From Actinocrinis sp046724665 (GTDB lineage: Bacteria; Actinomycetota; Actinomycetes; Streptomycetales; Catenulisporaceae): a stretch of DNA of 19,343 nucleotides. The DNA is taken from NCBI GenBank assembly GCA_046724665.1, contig JBKOWZ010000255.1:1-19343 (forward strand), written 5' to 3'. A program made the position numbers and the translations under genes. How positions within the stretch are numbered: the first letter of the stretch is position 1; the number at the start of each line of letters is the position of its first letter. Positions 7,147-13,448 of this stretch are shown here, piece by piece. A model generated the notes under the pieces. That model saw nothing but the letters and a program-made list of their open reading frames with translations, was not told the origin of the DNA and searched no databases.

Positions 7147-8262
7147 GTGGTGACGACCCCTGCGCAGCAGCGCGCCCATAACGCGACCACGGCCGAAGAT
7201 AAACCGGTCGAGGGTGTCGTGAACGGTAGCGCGCAGGCCGCCACCGCCGAGGTAGAGCCCGCGCAGGCCACGTCCGCCGAGACCGTGGCCGAAGAGACGG
7301 CCGCGGTGGACGGCGCCGAGGCCGCGAGCCCCGCGCCGGTCCCGGCCGCCCCGTCCACGGCCGCCGAGGGCGCCGCCACACGGCCGCGCACGCTGCTGGT
7401 CGCCATGGTCCGCGAGGCCCGGCCGAAACAGTGGGTCAAGAACTTCCTGGTGCTCACCGCGCCGCTCGCCGCCGGGCGCATCGGCGAGTCGAAGGTGCTC
7501 GGGGCCAGTGCGATCGCCTTCGCCGCCTTCTGCCTGGCCGCCGCCGCCGTCTACTACGCCAACGACTCGCTCGACGTCGAGGCCGACCGGCTGCACCCGA
7601 AGAAGCGGCACCGGCCGATCGCCGCCGGGCTGATCCCGATCCCGCTGGCCTGGGGCACCGTCGTGGTGCTCTCCGTCGCCGCGCTCGGAGTGGCCTTCAC
7701 CGCCAACGTCGGGACGGCGGCCGTCGTCGCGATCTACCTCGCGATGCACCTGTCCTACAGCGCCTGGTTCAAGCACATCCTCGTGCTCGACCTCGCGCTG
7801 GTCGCCGGCGGCTTCCTGCTGCGCGCGATGATCGGCGGCGTCGCGGCGGGCATCCCGCTGTCCCAGTGGTTCCTGCTGACCACCGCGTTCGGCTCGCTGT
7901 TCGTGGTGGCCGGCAAGCGGCACTCCGAGATGGTCCTGATGGGGGAGGCGGCCGCGACCACCCGCAAGGCGCTGGCCGCGTACTCGGAGTCGTACCTGCG
8001 CTTCGTCTGGCAGATGGCCGCCGGGCTGACCATCCTTACCTACGCGCTGTGGGCGTTCGCGCTCGGCCAGGACCAGACCGGGGTGAACTGGCACGAGATC
8101 TCGATCGTGCCGTGGTCCTTCCTCTTCCTGCGCTACGCGATGTTCGTGGACAGCGGCGAGGCCGGTGAGCCGGAGGACGTGCTCTTCGGCGACAGGGTCA
8201 TCATGGCCATCGCGATGATCTGGCTGGGGTGCTTCGCGGCGGGAGTATTCAGTGCGCACTGA
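7147..8262 (+). CDS. ubiA: Decaprenyl-phosphate phosphoribosyltransferase (UbiA family)
   Basis: A UbiA-superfamily membrane prenyltransferase of 371 residues, the counterpart of M. tuberculosis Rv3806c. It transfers 5-phosphoribose from PRPP to polyprenyl phosphate, the first committed step to decaprenyl-phosphoryl-arabinose. The first Asp-rich motif NDSLDVEADRLHPKKRHRPI is at about 139-158; the second region is YSAWFKHILVLDLALVAGGF, with Asp near 215. REARPKQWVKNFLVL before the first helix is diagnostic of this subfamily. About eight to nine membrane helices follow. The first ~75 residues are Ala/Glu/Val-rich and look disordered, an extension beyond the usual length (about 300). The GTG at 7147 or the next codon GTG at 7150 follows GGGAGGG; 7150 has the more usual spacing. 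The stop overlaps the dprE1 start by 11 bp, so translation is likely coupled. Confidence 0.92.
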   Translation: MVTTPAQQRAHNATTAEDKPVEGVVNGSAQAATAEVEPAQATSAETVAEETAAVDGAEAASPAPVPAAPSTAAEGAATRPRTLLVAMVREARPKQWVKNFLVLTAPLAAGRIGESKVLGASAIAFAAFCLAAAAVYYANDSLDVEADRLHPKKRHRPIAAGLIPIPLAWGTVVVLSVAALGVAFTANVGTAAVVAIYLAMHLSYSAWFKHILVLDLALVAGGFLLRAMIGGVAAGIPLSQWFLLTTAFGSLFVVAGKRHSEMVLMGEAAATTRKALAAYSESYLRFVWQMAAGLTILTYALWAFALGQDQTGVNWHEISIVPWSFLFLRYAMFVDSGEAGEPEDVLFGDRVIMAIAMIWLGCFAAGVFSAH

Positions 8263-9697
8263 TCTGTCCACACTCATCGGCCGGCGCTCCGGGCGCTCCG
8301 GTCCCGGCGTTTCCGGCACGACCGTCCCCGGCGCTCCGGACACCGACGACCCGGAGCCGCGGCGCCTGACCGGCTGGGGCCGCACGGCACCGACCGTGGC
8401 CGAGGTCGTCCGGCCGCGTACCCGTGAGCAGGTCGCCGAGGCCGTCGCGACAGCCGGACCCCGCGGCGTGATCGCGCGTGGGCTCGGCCGCTCGTACGGC
8501 GACCCCGCGCAGAACGCGGGCGGCCGCGTGATCGACCTGACCGGGCTCAACCGCATCCTGTCCGTTGACCTGGAGACGGGACTGGTCACGGCCGAGGGCG
8601 GCACGTCGTTGCACGCCCTGATGCGGGCCCTGGTCCCGTTCGGGTACTTCGTGCCGGTTACCCCGGGGACCCGGTACGTGACCGTCGGCGGCGCGATCGG
8701 CAGCGACATCCACGGCAAGAACCACCACGCCGACGGTTCGTTCGCCCAGCACGTCACCTCCATGGACCTGCTGCTCGCCGACGGCACCGTCCGCACCCTG
8801 ACCCCCGACTCCGACCCCGAGCTGTTCTGGGCCACGGCCGGCGGCATGGGCCTGACCGGAATCGTGCTGTCCGCGACGATCCGGATGATCCCGATCGAGA
8901 CCTCGCGGCTCGCGGTGGACACCTTCAAGCTGCCCGACCTCGACGCGCTGATGGAGAAGCTGGCCGGCACCGACGCCGACTACCGCTACACCGTCGCGTG
9001 GATGGACTGCCTGGCCAGGGGCGCGAAGCTGGGCCGCGCGCTGCTGGACTGCGGCAACTTCGCCGCGCTCGGCGAACTGCCGGCCAAGCACCGCGCCGAG
9101 CCGCTGGCGTTCTCCGCGAAGCCGGTGGCCGGCGCGCCCGACCTGTTCCCCTCCGGCCTGCTCAACCGGCGCACCATCGCGATCGCCAACGAGGTCTGGT
9201 ACCGCAAGACTCCGGCCACGCATCACCACCTGGCCACCATCGGCGGGTTCTTCCACCCCCTCGACGGCATCCGCGACTGGAACCGGGTCTACGGGAAGGC
9301 CGGGTTCGTCCAGTACCAGTTCGTCGTCCCGTTCAGCGCCGACGCCGCGTTGCGCCGGATGGTCGAGCAGATCAGCCGCGTCCAGGCGCCGTCGTTCGTT
9401 ACGGTACTCAAGCGCTTCGGTAAGGGCTCGCCCGGATACCTCTCCTTCCCGACCGAAGGCTGGACGCTGGCGCTGGACTTCCCGACCGGTACACCCGGCC
9501 TCGACCGGCTGCTGCCGTGGCTCGACGAGCAGGTGCTGTCCGAGGGCGGCCGCGTGTACCTCGCCAAGGACGCCCGGTTGGCCGCCGCCGACCTCGCGGC
9601 GATGTACCCGCGTCTCGACGATTTCCGCGAGGTCCGCGCCAAGGCTGACCCGCACGGAGTGTTCGTCTCGGACCAGTCCCGCCGACTGGCCCTGTAA
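8252..9697 (+). CDS. dprE1: Decaprenylphosphoryl-beta-D-ribose 2'-oxidase (DprE1)
   Basis: A 481-residue FAD-dependent oxidoreductase of the vanillyl-alcohol-oxidase type. It oxidises C2' of decaprenyl-phosphoryl-ribose to the keto form, which DprE2 then reduces. The FAD-binding domain has RGLGRSYGDPAQNAGGRVID (76-95), TPGTRYVTVGGAIGSDIHGK (137-156) with the conserved His154, and NHHADGSF. The C-terminus has LAKDAR with Lys439, matching Lys418 of the M. tuberculosis enzyme, and MYPRLDDF. In the substrate pocket, GWTLALDFP (403-411) aligns with GWNICVDFP of M. tuberculosis, so Ala407 replaces Cys387, the covalent target of benzothiazinones. The GTG start at 8252 has GGGAG 6 nt upstream. The first ~35 residues are Gly/Ser/Pro-rich and poorly conserved. 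dprE2 starts 8 bp after the stop. Confidence 0.94.
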   Translation: MRTDLSTLIGRRSGRSGPGVSGTTVPGAPDTDDPEPRRLTGWGRTAPTVAEVVRPRTREQVAEAVATAGPRGVIARGLGRSYGDPAQNAGGRVIDLTGLNRILSVDLETGLVTAEGGTSLHALMRALVPFGYFVPVTPGTRYVTVGGAIGSDIHGKNHHADGSFAQHVTSMDLLLADGTVRTLTPDSDPELFWATAGGMGLTGIVLSATIRMIPIETSRLAVDTFKLPDLDALMEKLAGTDADYRYTVAWMDCLARGAKLGRALLDCGNFAALGELPAKHRAEPLAFSAKPVAGAPDLFPSGLLNRRTIAIANEVWYRKTPATHHHLATIGGFFHPLDGIRDWNRVYGKAGFVQYQFVVPFSADAALRRMVEQISRVQAPSFVTVLKRFGKGSPGYLSFPTEGWTLALDFPTGTPGLDRLLPWLDEQVLSEGGRVYLAKDARLAAADLAAMYPRLDDFREVRAKADPHGVFVSDQSRRLAL

Positions 9698-9705
9698 GGG
9701 AGCAG

Positions 9706-10467
9706 ATGATGAAGGACGCGCTCGGTTCAGTGCAGTCGCTGCTGATCCTCGGCGGCACCTCGGACATCGCGCTGGCCACGGCGCGCCGGATGGCCGCGGA
9801 CAAGACGCGCAGGATCGTGCTGGCCGCCCGGCCCTCCGAGCGCCTCGACGCCGCCGCGCAGGACCTGCGGGCGTTCGGTGCCGAGGTGGAGACGGTGGCC
9901 TTCGACGCCGCCGAGGTCGAGGCGCACGAGAAGGCGCTGGGCGAGGTGTTCGCGAACGGCGACGTGGACGTGGTGCTGCTCGCGTTCGGCGTCCTCGGCG
10001 ACCAGACCGCGGACGAGCAGAACCCGGTCGCCGCGGCGCGCGTCGCCCAGACCAACTACGTCGGCGCCGTCACCTCCAGCCTGGTCTGCGCAAACGCGCT
10101 GAAGAAGCAGGGCCACGGCGCGCTCGTGGTGCTCTCCTCGGTGGCCGGCGAGCGCGGACGCCGGGACAACTTCATCTACGGCTCGACCAAGGCGGGCCTC
10201 GACACGTTCGCGCAGGGCCTCGGCGACTCGCTGCACGGCAGCGGCGTGCACGTGATGGTTGTGCGGCCCGGCTTTGTCGAGACCAAGATGACCGCCGGCA
10301 TGCAGAAGGCGCCGTTCTCGACCACCCCGGACGCGGTGGCCGACGCGATCATCGCCGGGCTGCGCAAGGGTTCGGAGATCGTCTGGGTCCCCGCCGCGCT
10401 GCGCTACGTCTTCTCCGGCCTGCGGCACCTGCCGCGCCCGGTCTTCCGCAAGGTCGCCAAGCGCTAG
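9706..10467 (+). CDS. dprE2: Decaprenylphosphoryl-2-keto-ribose reductase (DprE2), SDR family
   Basis: A 253-residue SDR, almost the same length as M. tuberculosis DprE2 (254). The cofactor motif is the unusual GGTSDIA (16-22) rather than TGxxxGIG, which is characteristic of DprE2. The catalytic residues are Ser144/145 in VLSSVAG, Tyr158 and Lys162 in YGSTKAG. The C-terminal WVPAALRYVFSGLRHLPRPV also matches the family. It reduces the DprE1 keto product to decaprenyl-phosphoryl-arabinose with NADH. Two adjacent ATGs (9706, 9709) follow AAGGGAG at proper spacing. It is the last gene of the ubiA-dprE1-dprE2 operon. The phosphatase needed between the UbiA and DprE1 steps is not in this operon. 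Confidence 0.94.
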   Translation: MMKDALGSVQSLLILGGTSDIALATARRMAADKTRRIVLAARPSERLDAAAQDLRAFGAEVETVAFDAAEVEAHEKALGEVFANGDVDVVLLAFGVLGDQTADEQNPVAAARVAQTNYVGAVTSSLVCANALKKQGHGALVVLSSVAGERGRRDNFIYGSTKAGLDTFAQGLGDSLHGSGVHVMVVRPGFVETKMTAGMQKAPFSTTPDAVADAIIAGLRKGSEIVWVPAALRYVFSGLRHLPRPVFRKVAKR

Positions 10468-10538
10468 CCCCTGGCACCACCTTCGCCCACCCGCCGCGCT
10501 CCACCCACGCCACCGGCTCTGACCTGCCCGCTCCCAAC

Positions 10539-10547
10539 TTATCCACA
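10539..10547 (+). promoter_or_regulatory. Perfect DnaA-box sequence upstream of uvrB
   Basis: TTATCCACA is the exact classical DnaA-box consensus, placed 53 bp before the uvrB ATG. It is a single copy; no cluster or AT-rich unwinding element is nearby, so this is not an origin. It could be a DnaA regulatory site on uvrB or chance. High-GC actinobacteria more often use TTGTCCACA. Confidence 0.4.
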
Positions 10548-10556
10548 GCTTCCCGG

Positions 10557-10588
10557 AAACGCCTGCCCACTTGTCGGCGCAGGCGTTT
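10557..10588 (+). terminator. 10-bp perfect inverted repeat between dprE2 and uvrB
   Basis: AAACGCCTGC (10557-10566) and GCAGGCGTTT (10579-10588) are perfectly complementary with a 12-nt loop. The A-run on one side and T-run on the other make it suitable as a bidirectional terminator for the DPA operon. It ends only 12 nt before the uvrB start, so it could instead be an operator at the uvrB promoter. Confidence 0.5.
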
Positions 10589-10593
10589 ACCGT
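10588..10593 (+). promoter_or_regulatory. Possible -10 element for a leaderless uvrB transcript
   Basis: TACCGT (TANNNT) ends 7 nt before the uvrB ATG, and no Shine-Dalgarno is present. No LexA-type TCGAAC-N4-GTTCGA box is seen. The element abuts the 10-bp inverted repeat, so a factor bound there would block it. Confidence 0.3.
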
Positions 10594-10600
10594 GGTATCC

Positions 10601-12703
10601 ATGACTCGACCGTTGACTGACCTAGAGCGAAAAGTGGCGCCCTTCGAGGTCGTCAGCGACTACAAGCCGTCCGGGGACCAGCCCGAGGCCATCGCCGACC
10701 TGGAGCGGCGGGTGCGCGCCGGGGAGCGGGACGTGGTGCTGCTCGGCGCGACCGGCACCGGCAAGTCCGCGACCACCGCGTGGCTGATCGAGCGGTTGCA
10801 GCGGCCGACCCTGGTCATGGCCCCGAACAAGACCCTGGCCGCGCAGCTGGCCAACGAGTTCCGCGAGCTGCTGCCGAACAACGCGGTCGAGTACTTCGTC
10901 TCCTACTACGACTACTACCAGCCCGAGGCGTACATCGCGCAGACCGACACCTATATCGAGAAGGACTCCTCGATCAACGAGGAGGTCGAGCGGCTGCGCC
11001 ACTCCGCCACCAGCTCTCTCCTCACCCGCCGCGACGTGGTCGTCGTCGCCTCCGTCTCCTGCATCTACGGCCTGGGCACGCCGCAGGAATACGTAGACCG
11101 CATGATCCGCCTGAACGTCGGCGAGGAGTACGGACTCGACAGACTCCTGCGCAAGCTCGTCTCGATCCAGTACGCGCGCAACGACATCGCCTTCACCCGA
11201 GGCACGTTCCGGGTGCGCGGCGACACGGTCGAAGTCTTTCCGGTATACGAAGAACACCCCGTGCGCATCGAACTGTTCGGCGACGAGGTCGAGCGCCTGA
11301 TGACCCTGCACCCCGTCACCGGCGAGGTGCTCACCGACGATGACGAGCTCTACATCTTCCCCGCCACGCACTACGTCGCGGGCCCGGAGCGGATGGCCCG
11401 GGCCATTGAAGGCATCGAGGCCGAACTCGCCGAGCGCCTCGCCGTCCTGGAACGCCAGGGCAAGCTGCTCGAAGCACAACGTCTGCGCATGCGCACCACC
11501 TACGACCTGGAGATGATGCGCGAGGTCGGCTTCTGCTCCGGCATCGAGAACTACTCACGGCACATCGACGACCGTGAGCCGGGCAGCGCGCCGAACACGC
11601 TGCTGGACTTCTTCCCCGAGGACTTCCTGCTCGTCATCGACGAGTCGCACCAGACCGTCCCGCAGATCGGCGCGATGTACGAGGGCGACTCCTCGCGCAA
11701 GCGGGTCCTGGTGGACCACGGCTTCCGGCTGCCCTCGGCGGTGGACAACCGGCCGCTGCGCTGGGAGGAGTTCGTCGAGCGGATCGGCCAGACGGTCTAC
11801 CTGTCCGCGACCCCCGGCCCGTACGAGCTGTCCCGGGCCAGCGGCGTGGTCGAGCAGGTCATCCGGCCGACCGGCCTGGTCGATCCGGAGGTCATCGTCA
11901 AGCCGACGCAGGGTCAGATCGACGACCTGGTGCACGAGATCCGGCAGCGCGCCGAGCGCAACGAGCGCGTCCTGGTCACCACCCTCACCAAGAAGATGTC
12001 CGAGGACCTCACGGACTATCTGCTGGAACTCGGCGTCAAGGTCCGATACCTCCACTCGGACATCGACACGCTGCGCCGAGTCGAGCTGCTGCGCGAGCTG
12101 CGCCTGGGCGTGTTCGACGTGCTCATCGGCATCAACCTGCTGCGCGAAGGCCTGGACCTGCCCGAGGTGTCGCTGGTGGCGATCCTGGACGCGGACAAGG
12201 AGGGCTTCCTGCGCAGCGGCACCTCGCTCATCCAGACCATCGGCCGTGCGGCGCGCAACGTCTCCGGCCAGGTCCACATGTACGCCGACAAGATCACCCC
12301 GGCCATGGCCAAGGCGATCGACGAAACCAACCGGCGCCGAGCGAAGCAGATCGCGTACAACACGGAGCGCGGCATCGACCCGACCCCGCTGCGCAAGCGA
12401 ATCGCAGACATCACCGACTCCCTGGCCCGCGAGGACGCGGACACCAGAGAGCTGCTAGGCGGCGCAGGCCGCCAGCAGTCGCGCGGCAAGGCCCCGGTGC
12501 CCGGCGTCGGCTCGAAGGGCGGCGTGTCAAGCATCGACGTCGTCGGCAAGCCGGCCGAGGAACTGGAGGCACTCATCGAGGACCTCAGCTCCCAGATGCG
12601 CGCCGCCGCAGCCGAACTGCACTTCGAACTGGCCGCCCGATTCCGCGACGAGATCGGGGAGCTGAAGAAGGAGTTGCGTGGCATGCGTGCTGCCGGAGTG
12701 TAG
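10601..12703 (+). CDS. uvrB: Excinuclease ABC subunit B
   Basis: A full-length 700-residue UvrB, the helicase-like damage-verification subunit of nucleotide excision repair. Walker A is GATGTGKS (49-56). The damage-probing beta-hairpin region SYYDYYQPEAYIAQTDTYIE follows near residues 97-116, DESH is at 347-350, and motif VI IQTIGRAARN appears later. The C-terminal UVR domain, which contacts UvrC, begins about residue 659 (EELEALIEDLSSQM) and ends LKKELRGMRAAGV. The open frame starts at 10571, but family similarity starts at ATG 10601 (MTRPLTDLERKVAPFEVVSD). The last 35 codons (12599-12703), together with the 3' flank, are repeated three more times downstream. The gene itself is intact. uvrB followed later by terC may be a conserved actinobacterial neighbourhood; I recall this only loosely. 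Confidence 0.98.
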   Translation: MTRPLTDLERKVAPFEVVSDYKPSGDQPEAIADLERRVRAGERDVVLLGATGTGKSATTAWLIERLQRPTLVMAPNKTLAAQLANEFRELLPNNAVEYFVSYYDYYQPEAYIAQTDTYIEKDSSINEEVERLRHSATSSLLTRRDVVVVASVSCIYGLGTPQEYVDRMIRLNVGEEYGLDRLLRKLVSIQYARNDIAFTRGTFRVRGDTVEVFPVYEEHPVRIELFGDEVERLMTLHPVTGEVLTDDDELYIFPATHYVAGPERMARAIEGIEAELAERLAVLERQGKLLEAQRLRMRTTYDLEMMREVGFCSGIENYSRHIDDREPGSAPNTLLDFFPEDFLLVIDESHQTVPQIGAMYEGDSSRKRVLVDHGFRLPSAVDNRPLRWEEFVERIGQTVYLSATPGPYELSRASGVVEQVIRPTGLVDPEVIVKPTQGQIDDLVHEIRQRAERNERVLVTTLTKKMSEDLTDYLLELGVKVRYLHSDIDTLRRVELLRELRLGVFDVLIGINLLREGLDLPEVSLVAILDADKEGFLRSGTSLIQTIGRAARNVSGQVHMYADKITPAMAKAIDETNRRRAKQIAYNTERGIDPTPLRKRIADITDSLAREDADTRELLGGAGRQQSRGKAPVPGVGSKGGVSSIDVVGKPAEELEALIEDLSSQMRAAAAELHFELAARFRDEIGELKKELRGMRAAGV

Positions 12704-12747
12704 GCCCACCATCCGCCAACTCCGCGCCCAGAGCCTGACCCTGGCGC

Positions 12748-12852
12748 CGCGCCGCCGCAGCTGAGCTGTACTTCGGTCTGGCTGCCCGGTTCCGCGATGA
12801 GATCGGGGAGCTGAAGAAGGAGTTGCATGGCATGCGTGCTGCCGGTGTGTAG
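12748..12852 (+). pseudogene. uvrB 3'-end copy 1
   Basis: 35 codons in the uvrB frame, no start of its own, ending in TAG. Compared with UvrB it carries His-to-Tyr, Glu-to-Gly and Arg-to-His changes (AELYFGLAARF, KKELHGMRAAGV) plus several synonymous ones. It is the most protein-diverged of the in-frame copies. Confidence 0.85.
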
Positions 12853-12894
12853 GCCCACTATCCGCCAAGCCCGTGCCCATCCTGACCCTGGCGC

Positions 12895-12999
12895 CGCGCT
12901 GCGGCAGCTGAGTTGCACTTCGAATTGGCTGCCCGGTTCCGTGACGAGATTGGGGAGCTGAAGAAGGAGTTGCGTGGCATGCGTGCTGCCGGCGTGTAG
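12895..12999 (+). pseudogene. uvrB 3'-end copy 2 (encodes identical peptide)
   Basis: 35 codons in frame to TAG. Aligned by eye with uvrB codons 12599-12703, I count 11 nucleotide differences and all are synonymous, including two CTG-to-TTG leucine changes. The encoded peptide is therefore identical to the UvrB C-terminus. Confidence 0.88.
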
Positions 13000-13040
13000 G
13001 CCTACCACCGCTACGTCCGTGCCCAGCCTGGCTCTGGCGC

Positions 13041-13144
13041 CGCGCCGCTGCGGCCGAACTGCACTTCGAACTGGCCGCCCGATTCCGTGACGAGATTGGC
13101 GAGCTGAAGAGGAGTTGCGTGGCATGCGTGCTGCTGGCGTGTAG
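13041..13144 (+). pseudogene. uvrB 3'-end copy 3 with one-base deletion
   Basis: Same 35-codon region, but AAGAAGGAG has become AAGAGGAG, a one-base deletion that shifts the frame near the end. Before and after that point the differences from uvrB are synonymous in the original frame. Its 3' flank is most like that of copy 2. Confidence 0.85.
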
Positions 13145-13202
13145 GCCTATCACCGCTACGTCCGTGCCCAGTCTGACTCTGGCGCCGCGCGGGAAGTCCG
13201 TG

Positions 13203-13242
13203 CAGCGGCGTCTGACAGGTGTCTGACAACCGTCAGCCGCTG
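13203..13242 (+). terminator. Candidate terminator hairpin after the uvrB array
   Basis: CAGCGGC (13203-13209) pairs with GCCGCTG (13236-13242), and after a three-base bulge TGAC (13213-13216) pairs with GTCA (13232-13235). There is no T-run afterwards. It is the first clear hairpin downstream of the uvrB array on the plus strand. Confidence 0.4.
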
Positions 13243-13271
13243 TGTGAGCGCCCGAAACGGCCGCATGTCTA

Positions 13272-13337
13272 TTGACGCCTGCGCTTTGACATCTCTTGGC
13301 ACCTGCACCTTGACGGCTGTGCTTTGGTGCCTGCGCT
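13272..13337. repeat. Short degenerate direct repeat
   Basis: Three imperfect units with a core like TTGRYRCCTGCRC start at about 13272, 13296 and 13324. The rest of the gap to 13448 includes an unusually AT-rich stretch (about 13340-13395). No gene or known element is recognised there. Confidence 0.35.
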
Positions 13338-13448
13338 ACTTATGAGCGTTCGCGAGGGTGAGGGTAATGAATATAAGCGGCTTGTATGATTATCGGCTGG
13401 TCTGTGCGGCAAGAGGGGCGGGGTGGCTCGCGGTCGGGTGGCTCGCCG

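Larger units (their letters stand above)
12599..13190 (+). repeat. Tandem array: uvrB 3' end plus three diverged copies
   Basis: Four head-to-tail units of about 147 bp start at 12599 (inside uvrB), 12748, 12895 and 13041; spacings are 149, 147 and 146 bp. Each holds the codons for the last 34 residues of UvrB (RAAAAELHFELAARF onward), the TAG stop, and a similar ~42-nt flank ending CTGGCGCCGCG. The array ends at 13190. Because spacings are not all multiples of three and each unit has its stop, it cannot extend UvrB by readthrough. Differences are concentrated at synonymous sites. The array fills most of the 745-bp gap between uvrB and the SpoIIE gene; no independent gene or integrase is seen there. 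Confidence 0.93.

Noticed and set aside
10539..10547. Chromosomal origin suggested by a perfect DnaA box
   Set aside because: Only one box is present, with no cluster, no AT-rich region and no dnaA or dnaN gene nearby.
12016..13125. Minus-strand frame across uvrB and the array encoding a repeat-like protein
   Set aside because: Its apparent repeats simply mirror the uvrB 3'-end array on the opposite strand; it runs antisense into uvrB and has no domain or ribosome site.
12704..13190. CRISPR-like or minisatellite repeat array
   Set aside because: Unit length of about 147 bp, absence of spacers and the match to the uvrB 3' end show it is a partial gene duplication array.
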